This document shows positions 8,103 to 17,363 of a stretch of DNA of 64,000 nucleotides, in pieces. Made by a program: the position numbers and the translations under genes. Source of the stretch: Paenibacillus sp. Soil766 (GTDB taxonomy: Bacteria; Bacillota; Bacilli; Paenibacillales; NBRC-103111); contig NZ_LMSJ01000023.1 of the NCBI RefSeq assembly GCF_001428105.1, positions 64,147-128,146 of the forward strand, written 5' to 3'. Below the pieces are notes generated by a model. The model was not told the origin of the DNA. It searched no databases and was given only the letters and a program-made list of their open reading frames with translations. Numbering within the stretch: the first letter of the stretch is position 1; every line of letters starts with the position of its first letter.

Positions 8103-9026
8103 ATGGAAAAGCGTCTTACCCGCACTGATTATTTATTTGCCCTCATGTTTATCTTTATGCTGGTCTGTATCCTTGGCGCTTTTTTCTATGGCTTGCGATT
8201 AGGACAAACGAAATCTGATTTAAAATATGATAAAATACTGCATGCTGATCAATCGTCATCTGCACCCGAAATAGGTGCTTATGATCAACAAGTGCTAGTG
8301 TCATATTACCATACCATCTTTTTACCCTTTAGGGAATTTCAGAATAAATGGTTTGAACTATTGAGTCAAATTGAAATGGATAACGCCGCCGTGGACGCTT
8401 CCGCAGTTCTGAAAGAGCTAAGTAAAATTGCAGCTGACAAATACAATACACTTCAAAGTAAAAGCATGCCTGCCTCTTCGCCGCTGCTCGTGCAATCACA
8501 CCAAGGCTATCTGAAGAGCCTAAAGCTTTTCACCGATGCATTAAGTTCTTATCAATCTAAAGCTAATGCACAAAGTCATTCACAGCTGCTTGAGGCCATT
8601 CAGAAGGATGCGTACTTCCTAGAAGCCAAAACACAAGCCTTAACCGCACAGAAAAACTACTTCGATTCCATCCTGGTCTGGAACGGCACTATGGATCCGG
8701 ACATTGAATATTTCGATCCTAACAACACAGCCAATCTTGATCAGTGGCGCGCCATGAATTTCAATGTAAAAAACGTTTATATCACTGCTAAATTATTGAA
8801 AAACAAAGCATTCTCACCTTTTTATCCGCAAGATTTAACGATAAGAATTGATGAATTCATTGCATCTGGCCAAGCCAAGAAACTAAATGTGAATGATGTG
8901 AATCAAACCATGGAATTATTGCTCAGCACGAATGCTGTCCGCACAGGTGACTTTGTCAAAGGCAAAGCGAAATGGTATGCCAATGAAACACTGCCTCAAT
9001 TACCATTCTTTTCAGATGTAAATTAA
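8103..9026 (+). CDS. Membrane-anchored protein of unknown function
   Basis: A 307-residue protein with a single N-terminal membrane helix (about residues 11-32, YLFALMFIFMLVCILGAFFYG) and a large, mostly helical outside domain. No catalytic motif or known domain is recognised. The domain has several amphipathic stretches with regular Leu/Ala spacing around residues 65-190, suggesting a helical bundle. The start ATG 8103 is preceded by AAGGAGC. The gene stands alone, divergent from the CPBP operon across a 52-bp gap and followed by a bidirectional terminator. Confidence 0.75.
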   Translation: MEKRLTRTDYLFALMFIFMLVCILGAFFYGLRLGQTKSDLKYDKILHADQSSSAPEIGAYDQQVLVSYYHTIFLPFREFQNKWFELLSQIEMDNAAVDASAVLKELSKIAADKYNTLQSKSMPASSPLLVQSHQGYLKSLKLFTDALSSYQSKANAQSHSQLLEAIQKDAYFLEAKTQALTAQKNYFDSILVWNGTMDPDIEYFDPNNTANLDQWRAMNFNVKNVYITAKLLKNKAFSPFYPQDLTIRIDEFIASGQAKKLNVNDVNQTMELLLSTNAVRTGDFVKGKAKWYANETLPQLPFFSDVN

Positions 9027-9030
9027 GAAA

Positions 9031-9077
9031 AAAGCTGAAGATTTGGTCCACCACTTGGACGTAATCTTCAGCTTTTT
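9031..9077. terminator. Bidirectional terminator
   Basis: Stem AAAGCTGAAGATT/AATCTTCAGCTTT flanked by A-run on the left and T-run on the right, so it can serve the plus-strand gene at 8103 and the minus-strand rhodanese gene. Confidence 0.85.
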
Positions 9078-9080
9078 CTT

Positions 9081-9404
9081 TCAATCGTATTGGAAGCCGC
9101 GGAACATACCGATCGCCGCCATTCCCCCGTCTACATTGATGACACGCTCAAAACCGTTTTCTTTTAAATATTCAGCTACGCGTAGACTCCGCACCCCATG
9201 TGCACAAACGATATAAATGTCCTCATCATCAGGAAGTTCACCCATACGGAGTGGAATTTGCCCCATTGGAATTAATTTAGCTTCCTCCATATGATAGTAC
9301 TCCCATTCATGGGGTTCTCTTACATCAATGATGACACTATTTCCTAGTGTTTTCTGGTCGACAGCTTGTAGGAAAATTTGCGGATAAATGCGGTTAATTT
9401 CCAT
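9081..9404 (-). CDS. Rhodanese-like domain protein
   Basis: A 107-residue single-domain rhodanese. The fold motifs VIIDVREPHEWEYYH and the active-site loop IVCAHGVRS with the catalytic cysteine are present, as is the C-terminal NVDGGM segment. Such proteins move sulfane sulfur or bind reactive sulfur; the acceptor is unknown. Start ATG 9404 (MEINRIYP) is preferred over the GTG at 9416 because AGGAG lies about 11 bp before the ATG but overlaps the GTG. It stands alone upstream of the serA leader and reads away from it. Confidence 0.88.
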   Translation of the reverse strand: MEINRIYPQIFLQAVDQKTLGNSVIIDVREPHEWEYYHMEEAKLIPMGQIPLRMGELPDDEDIYIVCAHGVRSLRVAEYLKENGFERVINVDGGMAAIGMFRGFQYD

Positions 9405-9594
9405 TTGAGTACACACTCCTGCATTCTTTTGTTAAGATCCTAATATTCACTGTACCATACATGAATAATGGCCTCAAATATAAGCAAAATATCATTGCAT
9501 TCTGAACATTCTTGCTATAAAATAGACAAAAAGCTTCTAATTTGTTGTCAATCCGAACATTAATGACGTAAACACGAAAATCGTTCGACATGTA

Positions 9595-9623
9595 TTGACA
9601 CGATTTCGAACGCATGGTAATCT
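9595..9623 (+). promoter_or_regulatory. Sigma-A promoter of serA
   Basis: TTGACA at 9595-9600 and TAATCT at 9618-9623 are separated by exactly 17 bp, about 25 bp upstream of the T-box leader. This is the best housekeeping promoter match in the region. Confidence 0.75.
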
Positions 9624-9647
9624 ATTAAAAATTCTATATCACAGTAC

Positions 9648-9920
9648 AGCGTTGACGGAGCCAAGCAAATAAAGTAGCTTTCAGAGAACCGATGGTTGGT
9701 GAGAATCGGTAGCGAACATGTTGCGGAGCACTCCAGAGTTATTGCATTGAATTTAAGTAGATGCAATCGGGTTAGGAACACGTTACAGTTCCAGGTCGCA
9801 AGACCAAATGAGGCTTCCCATGCGAATGGGCAGCGAACTAGGGTGGTACCACGAAAGCAATCTCTCGTCCCTTTGGCTACAGGCTAACTGTCTGTGTCCG
9901 AGGGCTGGGAGTTTTTTTAT
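9648..9920 (+). ncRNA. T-box riboswitch leader of serA
   Basis: T-box leaders bind a specific uncharged tRNA and then allow read-through. Stem I is seen as CCGAT-GGTTGGTG-ATCGG with the GGTTGGTG distal loop, an upstream AGTA element (about 9673), and GGAG/CTCC base pairing. The 14-base T-box AGGGTGGTACCACG lies at 9840-9853. A terminator follows (CTCTCGTCCCT paired with AGGGCTGGGAG, then T7, about 9862-9919). The specifier cannot be fixed by eye: serine codons AGC (9727-9729) and TCC (9732-9734) both occur in the expected region. Serine as the sensed amino acid fits the gene it controls. Confidence 0.92.
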
Positions 9921-9946
9921 GTTCAAATCTAAGGAGGAAACGAATT

Positions 9947-11527
9947 ATGTTCAAAGTTCTAGTATCCGATCCAATTAGTGACATGGGAATTCAAATGCTT
10001 TATGATGCAGCTGATGTTGAAGTGGTTAAGCAATCTGGTCTATCTGAAGATGAACTCATTGCCATTATCGGTGAGTACGATGCCCTCTTAGTTCGTAGCC
10101 AAACGAAAGTAACAGAAAAAATCATGACTGCCGGCACTAAGTTGAAAGTAATCGGCCGCGCTGGTGTAGGTGTCGACAATATCGATTTGGAAGCTGCTAC
10201 GAAACGCGGAATTATCGTTATCAACGCACCTGACGGTAACACAATCGCAACATGTGAGCTTACATTCGCTATGATGATGGCAACAGCTCGTATGATTCCA
10301 CAAGCGTACAAGAAAACAGTTGGCGGCGAATGGGATCGTAAATTCATCGGCGTTGAACTTCGTAACAAAACACTAGGTATTCTCGGAATGGGACGTATCG
10401 GTAGTGAAGTTGCGAAACGCGCGAAAGTATTCGGCATGGAAGTTATCGGGTATGACCCATTCTTAACTGAAGAACGCGCTGAGAAAATGGGCGTTAAGCT
10501 TGGTACAGTTAACGAGATCGCTGCTCAAGCGGATTTCATTACTGTTCACACACCACTTACACCAGAGACGCGTCACCTGATTTCCAGAACACAATTCGAG
10601 CTTATGAAACCAGGCATTCGCATCATTAACTGTGCGCGCGGCGGTATTATCGATGAGCTAGCGTTGGTTGAAGCGATTGATCAAGGTATCGTTGCTGGTG
10701 CAGCTTTCGACGTATTCGAAGTCGAGCCTCCGACGAAGGATCACCCATTCCTAACAAATCCGAAAGTGATCGTAACGCCTCATCTTGGCGCATCGACGAT
10801 TGAAGCTCAAGAGAACGTCGCAATCGACGTTTCCGAGGAAGTTCTTCATATTCTACGTAACGAACCATTTAAGAACGCTGTTAACATGCCTCCAGTTCCT
10901 GCAGACGTGCTTAACAAACTTCAACCATACTTCAGTCTTGGCGAAAAAATCGGATCCGTGCTTGGTCAAATTGCCCAAGGTGCTGTTTCTGAAATCGTCA
11001 TTAACTATGCGGGTGATTTGATGGATGTGGATACAAGTCCATTAAATCGCTATATTGTTAAAGGAATTTTCCAGAACCAATTGGAATCCATCAACATTAT
11101 CAATGCGATGCATCTGGCTAAATCACGCGGCGTGAACATTGTCGTGCAAAAATCGAACGCATCCAACAGCTTCACTAACCTTGTTACCGTAACTGTAAAA
11201 ACGAAGCAAGAAGAGAAAACTCTTGCAGGTACTTTACTTGCCGGTTTCGGCGAGCGCATCGTGCGTATCGATCAATACCCAGTTGACTTCGCTGCTGAAG
11301 GCAACTTACTTCTTATCTCACATAACGATAAACCAGGTATCATTGGCCGCGTTGGTACATTGCTTGGAAGCAACCAAGTCAACATCGCGACAATGCAAGT
11401 TGGTCGTAAAGTGATCGGCGGATCCGCAATCATGGTTCTGACAATTGATAAAACAGCTCCTGCAGAAGTATTGGCAGAGCTTACAAAACAAGATGAAATC
11501 GTAAATGTTCGTGCACTAACGCTGTGA
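9947..11527 (+). CDS. serA: D-3-phosphoglycerate dehydrogenase
   Basis: Oxidises 3-phosphoglycerate with NAD+, the first committed step of serine synthesis, in the cytosol. The 526-residue protein is the long type: substrate domain with VRSQTKVT, Rossmann domain with GILGMGRIGSEVAK (about 146-160), catalytic Arg in NCARGGIIDE, Glu in VFEVEPP and His in VTPHLGAST, then the intervening domain and a C-terminal ACT domain (about 450-526) that usually binds serine. ATG 9947 follows AAGGAGG. It is controlled by the T-box leader and is monocistronic, ending before two terminators. Confidence 0.97.
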   Translation: MFKVLVSDPISDMGIQMLYDAADVEVVKQSGLSEDELIAIIGEYDALLVRSQTKVTEKIMTAGTKLKVIGRAGVGVDNIDLEAATKRGIIVINAPDGNTIATCELTFAMMMATARMIPQAYKKTVGGEWDRKFIGVELRNKTLGILGMGRIGSEVAKRAKVFGMEVIGYDPFLTEERAEKMGVKLGTVNEIAAQADFITVHTPLTPETRHLISRTQFELMKPGIRIINCARGGIIDELALVEAIDQGIVAGAAFDVFEVEPPTKDHPFLTNPKVIVTPHLGASTIEAQENVAIDVSEEVLHILRNEPFKNAVNMPPVPADVLNKLQPYFSLGEKIGSVLGQIAQGAVSEIVINYAGDLMDVDTSPLNRYIVKGIFQNQLESINIINAMHLAKSRGVNIVVQKSNASNSFTNLVTVTVKTKQEEKTLAGTLLAGFGERIVRIDQYPVDFAAEGNLLLISHNDKPGIIGRVGTLLGSNQVNIATMQVGRKVIGGSAIMVLTIDKTAPAEVLAELTKQDEIVNVRALTL

Positions 11528-11596
11528 GAAAGACTTCTATCGAAGTCCTACTAGGATGCGCGACCGCGTATTACAAGTAGTTTTTATCGCCAATAA
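11526..11596 (+). repeat. 71-bp intergenic repeat, copy 1
   Basis: This stretch, which begins at the serA stop codon, matches 58388-58458 at 56 of 71 positions by hand alignment without gaps. Conserved blocks are ACTTCTATCGAAG (hairpin-forming), GAGGATG/TAGGATG, GCGACCG and CGCCAATAA. It is followed at once by a strong terminator hairpin. In the plus-strand frame both copies can be read as similar peptides, but neither has a good start, so an RNA or DNA element is more likely. Confidence 0.7.
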
Positions 11597-11635
11597 GAAA
11601 GCCGTTTTCGGAAGCCGAAAACGGCTTTCTTTCTT
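11597..11635 (+). terminator. Terminator of serA
   Basis: Perfect 15-bp stem GAAAGCCGTTTTCGG/CCGAAAACGGCTTTC with AAG loop followed by TTTCTT. Confidence 0.9.
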
Positions 11636-11698
11636 ATGAGGTAATAAGCACAAAATGTTTCACGAACAACAAGATTTTGTCTGAATATTCTACAAATA

Positions 11699-11743
11699 AA
11701 GGCGAATGCCGAGTGATAACTCAGCATTCGCCTTTTTCTTTGT
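11699..11743. terminator. Second terminator between serA and resE
   Basis: Stem GGCGAATGC/GCATTCGCC with an inner CGAGT/ACTCA extension. T-rich tracts occur on both sides (TTTTTC on plus, TTTATTTG on minus), so it may end resE transcription as well. Confidence 0.8.
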
Positions 11744-11767
11744 GTCGAAATTCGCACAATTTTCTAT

Positions 11768-13654
11768 TTATTTATGTTCGCAAGGTAAGCAGATCGTAAA
11801 TGTACTGCCTTGCCCCCATGTACTTTGAACCGTTACAGTTCCATGATGAGAATCAATGATGTTCTTGACGATCGCGAGGCCAAGTCCAGTCCCCCCGGAA
11901 GATCCACGTGTACGCGCTTTGTCCGCCTTGTAGAAGCGTTCAAAGATGAACGGAAGATCCTCGGCAGGTATCCCCTGCCCCTCATCGGCGATCTCGATCC
12001 GGATCGCGGGCCGATCCTTGGAGAGGCACGCCTCAGCCTTCAAGCCGATACGCGCCCCTGCAGGCGTATGACGGAACGCATTGTCGAGCAGGTTTGTCAG
12101 TACCTGCTCCAACCGATCCTCATCCGCGCGCTGCAGGATGAGCGGCTCTTCCGGCAGCGCCACGCTTAGCGCGATGCCGCGCTCTTTGGCCAGCACCGCG
12201 AATTTGCGGTGCATCCGACGCACCAGGGAGTCGATCTCGACCTCCCTGAACGATAGTTCAAGATGGCCGGCTTCCATCCGCGCCAGATCAAGCAGATCAC
12301 GAACGAGGCGCCCCATACGGAGCGACTCGTCGTGAATGACCTGCACCAGCTCCACGCGTTCTTCTGGCGTGGAGGGAATGTCGTCCAGCAGGGCTTCACT
12401 ATAGCCCTGCAGCATCGAGATCGGCGTACGCAGTTCATGCGAGACGTTCGCCACGAAGTCCTTGCGCAGCTTGTCTAGACGTTCCTCCTCCGTCACATCA
12501 CGGAGAACGGCCACAGCGCCGCGCACTTGATCTCGTGAATAGAGTGGCGTCATAGCCACGGACCACACGCCATTTTGCACATGTAGCTTTGTAGCGGCCT
12601 CTGCCGACTCATCAACAACCGCTTCAAAGAGTGGAATCAACGGTACCGGTATTGGCAATGAGCTTGGATTGCTGAAGCTCATGAGTCCCCAATCGCCAAG
12701 TGCGGTATCCGGTTTCGGGAAACGTCGCGGTTCTCCCTCATCATCAGACCACTCAATAGTGCTCCATTCTTCTACAATCCTCTCCCCTTGCGGGTTGCTT
12801 AGCATCACAGATCCATTCACATCCAAGGTGATCACAGCATCGGTCATACTTCGCAGTATGCTCGATAAATGTTCTTTCTCCTGACTGAGAGCATGAATAC
12901 TCTCTTGCACCTTTTCGCCCATGTGATTAAACGTTTTGGCAAGCTCACCGATCTCATCTTTGGAAAGAATAGGAACACGCGTACCATATTCCCCATGTGT
13001 GATAAAATCAGCTGCTTTCTTCAATTGCTGCAGAGGTCTCGTAATTTGTGAAAACAAGAAGAAGGCGAAGAAGGTCGTCATGAGAAAACCAACAATGGAC
13101 ACATAAACAAACAATCTTAACATATACGATTGTGTAGCTTCTAACGACTGAAGGGATTGATACAGCAAGGTCGCACCAACAATCGCACCTTCCAAATTGA
13201 AAAGTGGAACCGCAACAACAAGATATTGAGCTTCTGCATCAAAGCGGCCTGTGCGCGATTTATTTACGACCTTATCGATCGTTTGGCCGGCAAACACTGG
13301 CTTCAGTTCTTCTGCCGTATAGAAATCAGAAACATGGAATTCGACTAACTGACTCCCGTTGGTTCGCGGGATGAGCATTTCCTTCATATCCGAGGAAACT
13401 ACAAGCATTCTTGAATCTTGAAAGCTCAGCAGCTCATTACTTAATTGATAGAATTGCTCATTGTACATGTGCGTCGTTGCTTCTTCCGAAAACTTGAGTG
13501 CCATTTCTCTCATATTCTCGCGTTGATCCGTCGCTTGCGCGAAATAATTTTCCATATAATTGACAAGAAAAAAGCCTAGTATGAGCAAGACAACCCCAAC
13601 TAGGCCAATAATCGTTAACCACAACTTACCTACGACACTTCTGAATATAAACAC
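11768..13654 (-). CDS. resE: Sensor histidine kinase ResE
   Basis: Membrane kinase that, in B. subtilis, phosphorylates ResD under oxygen or redox limitation. The 628-residue protein has two membrane helices (about 11-31 and 180-202) around an extracellular sensor domain, a HAMP linker (about 203-255), a PAS-like domain (about 262-390), the dimer/phosphoacceptor helix with VSHELRTPIS (His406) and a catalytic ATPase domain with N (LDNAFRHT), G1 (DEGQGI), F and G2 (GTGLGLAIV) boxes. GTG start 13654 directly follows the resD stop (TAAGTG). The DNA for the kinase core (about 11.9-12.5 kb) is visibly GC-richer than the rest. Confidence 0.93.
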   Translation of the reverse strand: MFIFRSVVGKLWLTIIGLVGVVLLILGFFLVNYMENYFAQATDQRENMREMALKFSEEATTHMYNEQFYQLSNELLSFQDSRMLVVSSDMKEMLIPRTNGSQLVEFHVSDFYTAEELKPVFAGQTIDKVVNKSRTGRFDAEAQYLVVAVPLFNLEGAIVGATLLYQSLQSLEATQSYMLRLFVYVSIVGFLMTTFFAFFLFSQITRPLQQLKKAADFITHGEYGTRVPILSKDEIGELAKTFNHMGEKVQESIHALSQEKEHLSSILRSMTDAVITLDVNGSVMLSNPQGERIVEEWSTIEWSDDEGEPRRFPKPDTALGDWGLMSFSNPSSLPIPVPLIPLFEAVVDESAEAATKLHVQNGVWSVAMTPLYSRDQVRGAVAVLRDVTEEERLDKLRKDFVANVSHELRTPISMLQGYSEALLDDIPSTPEERVELVQVIHDESLRMGRLVRDLLDLARMEAGHLELSFREVEIDSLVRRMHRKFAVLAKERGIALSVALPEEPLILQRADEDRLEQVLTNLLDNAFRHTPAGARIGLKAEACLSKDRPAIRIEIADEGQGIPAEDLPFIFERFYKADKARTRGSSGGTGLGLAIVKNIIDSHHGTVTVQSTWGQGSTFTICLPCEHK

Positions 13655-14368
13655 TTATTTAGGCACCTCTAGCTTGTAGCCTACACCCCATACGGTCGTA
13701 ATCATCGCAGCAGCATCCGGGGATACTTTGTTTAATTTCTCACGAAGTCGCTTTACATGCGTATCAACGGTCCGTAAGTCACCGAAAAACTCGTAGTTCC
13801 AAACATCCTTGAGAAGCTCTTCACGTGAGAAAACCTTATCAGGTGAAACAGCCAAGTAATGAAGCAATTCATATTCCTTTGGCGTAAGAGCAACCTCCTG
13901 GCCACCAGCTGTCACACGATGTGCGTCATGCTCAATAATCAAGTTAGGAAACACAATGTTATTGCTGGAGCTTGCATCTTTGGACAAATACGCTGTCGCA
14001 GAAGAACGACGAAGGATTGCTTTCACACGGTAAATCACTTCACGAGGTGAGAATGGTTTGACGACATAATCGTCTGCCCCCACTTCAAATCCACTCACAC
14101 GATTCGTCTCTTCACCCTTCGCAGTCAACATGATGACTGGCGTGGATTTCACTTGACGAAGGCGTGCACAGACTTCAATACCATCGATGCCTGGCAGCAT
14201 CACATCAAGCAAGATCAGGTCGAAGTCGGTTTCGGTAGCCATCCGCAATGCGGATTCACCGTCTTCCGCTTCTTCAATCAAATAACCTTCTTTCTCTAAA
14301 TACATACGGAGCAATCTGCGAATACGTTCTTCATCATCAACAACGAGTATACTTGGCTTCAATTCCAT
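13655..14368 (-). CDS. resD: Response regulator ResD
   Basis: OmpR-family regulator of respiration and anaerobic genes, partner of ResE. The 237-residue protein has a receiver domain with acidic pair DDEE (11-14), phospho-acceptor Asp55 in LILLDVMLPG, Thr/Lys switch residues (MLTAKGE, DDYVVKPFSPRE), and a winged-helix DNA-binding domain with LTPKEYELLHYLA and VDTHVKRLREKL. I chose ATG 14368 (MELKPSILVV); the frame stays open upstream through resC sequence but that part is not family sequence. It lies 38 bp after resC and abuts resE. Confidence 0.95.
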   Translation of the reverse strand: MELKPSILVVDDEERIRRLLRMYLEKEGYLIEEAEDGESALRMATETDFDLILLDVMLPGIDGIEVCARLRQVKSTPVIMLTAKGEETNRVSGFEVGADDYVVKPFSPREVIYRVKAILRRSSATAYLSKDASSSNNIVFPNLIIEHDAHRVTAGGQEVALTPKEYELLHYLAVSPDKVFSREELLKDVWNYEFFGDLRTVDTHVKRLREKLNKVSPDAAAMITTVWGVGYKLEVPK

Positions 14369-14406
14369 CTTAGTGTCACATCCTCTATTCATGTACGTAC
14401 TTGAGT

Positions 14407-15663
14407 TTAAACACCTGCATAGGAATGCAGTCCTGCTATAACTAAGTTCACACCTACTAAAGTAAACATAACGACGATAAATCCAATAACGGTTAACCAA
14501 GCAGATTTCTTACCCTGCCAACCTTTTGATAGACGAAGATGAAGGAATACCGCATAGAATAACCATGTTATCAATGCCCATACTTCCTTCGGATCCCATC
14601 CCCAGAAACGGCCCCATGCTTCCTGAGCCCATATCATCGCAAAGATTAGCGCGCCCAATGTAAAGATCGGATAGCCTATCGCAATCGCGCGATAACTGAT
14701 TTCATCCAGATCTTCCGCATCCATTCCTTTTACAACTGGGCCAATCGCTGCTCCCAATGGTTTACGAGCCACTAGGCGTGCTAGCCAATAAAGAACAAGA
14801 CCGCCAAGAATGGACCATATGACTGTGTTTAATTTACGTCCTGCGCTAGCCCCTTCCATCCAGGATGGCGCTGTAAATAAAGGCTCAGACATGCCAAGGA
14901 ATGACTTCATCTCTACAACTTTCGTATCATAGGGCTGCACTATCGGAGGCAATACGTAGGTTTCTGTTGTATGATTGGTTTCCTGTACACCAGCATTCGT
15001 AACAATTACATCTTTGGAGAATACAGCTTTGTAACCTGATCCATTGAATGTAAAAATTGAAGCAATAAATGCAACGAGCATTAAGATGAAAAATAGAGTT
15101 AGCTCAACACCTCTTTGTTCCTTCTTGTCTGCCTTCGTCGTCCCTGTGTAGTCAACAGCTCGAAGCAGATACATTAATCCACCGGCGAAACCAACGGCAA
15201 AGAAGGCTTCTCCCGTAGCAGCAGTTGTCACATGAATTTTCAACCAGTAACTCTGCAAGGCAGGAATCAATGGCTGCACTTCACTTGGGAAAACGGAAGC
15301 ATAGGCAATAATGATAAACCCGATCGGTAGTGCGAAGACGCCTAGTACAGGTGTCCGATAGATGAGATATACGATCAAGAAAGCACACATGATCATCATA
15401 CCTAAGAACGTCATAAATTCATACATATTGGAGGTTGGGATATGATCCCCTTCTGCCCATCGTGTGAAGAAGAATGTCACTTGACAAGCAAACCCGACAA
15501 CTGAGGTAATAAAAGCGACGAAACCCCATTGTCTCGTGTGGTCTTCTGGCTTTCGATTGCTCCACCTTTTACCCGTTATAGAAATAACAAACAGGAAGAA
15601 TGCGAGCAAGTATACAAAAAAAGCGATAAGTAGAAAGGTGCTGCTGACAGAGTTTACATTCAC
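14407..15663 (-). CDS. resC: Cytochrome c biogenesis protein ResC (CcsA)
   Basis: Membrane component of the system II heme-attachment complex that works with ResB and ResA to mature c-type cytochromes. The 418-residue protein has about eight membrane helices and the heme-handling WGxWWxWD motif as WAQEAWGRFWGWDPKEVWAL, with flanking conserved His residues (LHLRLSKGW, AGLHSYAG). Its start overlaps the resB stop by 4 bp (ATGA), so translation is coupled. The order resA-resB-resC-resD-resE equals that of B. subtilis. Confidence 0.95.
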   Translation of the reverse strand: MNVNSVSSTFLLIAFFVYLLAFFLFVISITGKRWSNRKPEDHTRQWGFVAFITSVVGFACQVTFFFTRWAEGDHIPTSNMYEFMTFLGMMIMCAFLIVYLIYRTPVLGVFALPIGFIIIAYASVFPSEVQPLIPALQSYWLKIHVTTAATGEAFFAVGFAGGLMYLLRAVDYTGTTKADKKEQRGVELTLFFILMLVAFIASIFTFNGSGYKAVFSKDVIVTNAGVQETNHTTETYVLPPIVQPYDTKVVEMKSFLGMSEPLFTAPSWMEGASAGRKLNTVIWSILGGLVLYWLARLVARKPLGAAIGPVVKGMDAEDLDEISYRAIAIGYPIFTLGALIFAMIWAQEAWGRFWGWDPKEVWALITWLFYAVFLHLRLSKGWQGKKSAWLTVIGFIVVMFTLVGVNLVIAGLHSYAGV

Positions 15664-17321
15664 CCCTGGTTTCCTCCATTTGCTAATGTTTTCGGTAAAA
15701 CGTCCAGTTCATTCTTATTTAACGCTGCGGCAACTTCATTTCGAAGTCCAAACCAGTTCTTGTTCGTATGGCCGCCGAGCGTCAACTTGCCCTCATCAAT
15801 TCGAATCCAAATGCGTCGATGCTGCCAATAGAAGCCCATAATGACACCGATCATAAAGATTGCGGAGCCAACCCATATATAAGGCATAGCTTTATCCACA
15901 CGAATGTTCAAGTAGGTTGTATAATTAGCAAATTGAACGCCTTCCATGGAGCCAACCGATATCTTCAACTTCTGGCTAATCGCACCGTTAATGGTATCTT
16001 GGGAGAACGTTTCCTTATCAATTTGTCTTGGGAAATACAGATAGGGTTCTCCTTTTTCAGCTAGCCCTGGTCCAGTTATACTAAAAATAAAGGCTGGTGC
16101 TTTCGGCTCATTCGATTTTGAGATCGGTTGCCCCTTCTCTATGCCAAACTCGGGGAAGAAACCTTTCAGCGTGAGTGTATATGCACCTACCTGATAGGAA
16201 TCCTTCGGATTATTCATAGGTAGATCAAAGCTGCCATAGGTTTCACCCGTAGTTGGATTGCTAAGTGTAGGTTTCACCGAGATCAGTAGTGGTGTTGCTT
16301 TATAATCGAACTGATACGCCTGCAATCCTTTGTAATCCAATGGATGATTCACAATGATATTGTCCTTATGAACTTCCTCCAGAACTGGCGCTTCTGCCCC
16401 TTCACCGCAATTCGCGGTACAATGATACAAGATAGCTTGCGTTTCATATGTCTTCGGAACAATCTGGCCTTTGGCTTTGATGCTTTCAGGAAGATCTTGT
16501 TCATCGTACAACGTGAGTGTAAATTTCTCATTCTTGATGTAATACGATGTATGCGGGATCGGCTTCGTTTCACCTTCAAGAATGCCCATATATTGATCCA
16601 TATGCCAGCCAGGTATCCCACGCATCAGCACACCGATTAAGAAAATAATGAGACCAATGTGATTAATATAGGGCCCCCAGCGGCTAAAGCGATATTTTTC
16701 AGCTAGAAGAGCAGAGCCATCGGTATGTACGCGGTAATTCTTTTTACGCAGGAGTGTTCCAAGCTTGTTCGTCCAAGCGATTTCATCTGTCCCCGCAGGC
16801 AGATCAGTAACAAGTGTGACATTTTGCCTAGTCAAGAAATTGATATGTTTACGGATTTGCTGCTTGGACAAAGCCCTATAAAGGGGCAGAACACGATCCA
16901 GACTGCAAATTACAAGCGAAGTTCCAATCATGAATAGCAATGTGATGAACCACCATGAACTGAACGTATGAGAAAATCCAAGAGCATGATAAATATTCCC
17001 TAGAGTTCCGTAGTTTTCGCTGTAATATTGTGATGGATCCATATCCAGAAAGGTATTCTCTTGCGGGAATATCGTACCAACAGCCGAAGCTAACGTGGTG
17101 ATGAAAATGATCCATACGGCTATTTTGACTGAGGAGAAGAAATTCCAGACTTTATCGAGCAGAGAAGGATTTGATTTCTGAGAGCGTCTGGCCATACCGT
17201 CATAGCGCATTTCCAGAATGTCTCTGCCATCGATATCGATCAGCGGGTTACCACAGGATTCACACAGGGTGGTGCCAGTGGGGTTCTGATGTCCGCAATC
17301 GCATTTGGTATTGTAGAACAT
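15660..17321 (-). CDS. resB: Cytochrome c biogenesis protein ResB (Ccs1)
   Basis: Partner of ResC in heme delivery to apocytochrome c outside the membrane. The 553-residue protein starts with a four-cysteine zinc ribbon (CDCGHQ...CESCG, residues 8-26) typical of Bacillus-type ResB, then three N-terminal membrane helices (around 65-90, 120-140, 215-235), a large extracellular domain and a last membrane helix (about 483-503) with the conserved WVGSAIFMIGVIMGFYWQHRR region. It is preceded by resA (42 bp gap) and overlaps resC. Confidence 0.94.
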   Translation of the reverse strand: MFYNTKCDCGHQNPTGTTLCESCGNPLIDIDGRDILEMRYDGMARRSQKSNPSLLDKVWNFFSSVKIAVWIIFITTLASAVGTIFPQENTFLDMDPSQYYSENYGTLGNIYHALGFSHTFSSWWFITLLFMIGTSLVICSLDRVLPLYRALSKQQIRKHINFLTRQNVTLVTDLPAGTDEIAWTNKLGTLLRKKNYRVHTDGSALLAEKYRFSRWGPYINHIGLIIFLIGVLMRGIPGWHMDQYMGILEGETKPIPHTSYYIKNEKFTLTLYDEQDLPESIKAKGQIVPKTYETQAILYHCTANCGEGAEAPVLEEVHKDNIIVNHPLDYKGLQAYQFDYKATPLLISVKPTLSNPTTGETYGSFDLPMNNPKDSYQVGAYTLTLKGFFPEFGIEKGQPISKSNEPKAPAFIFSITGPGLAEKGEPYLYFPRQIDKETFSQDTINGAISQKLKISVGSMEGVQFANYTTYLNIRVDKAMPYIWVGSAIFMIGVIMGFYWQHRRIWIRIDEGKLTLGGHTNKNWFGLRNEVAAALNKNELDVLPKTLANGGNQG

Positions 17322-17363
17322 GATGACCTCCTAAAAACGTTGAACATGCATACGACTTACTAT

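Noticed and set aside
11526..11640. Possible peptide encoded by the repeat (EKDFYRSPTRMRDRVL-like)
   Set aside because: Both copies read similar peptides, but without starts, and differences are not concentrated at third codon positions.
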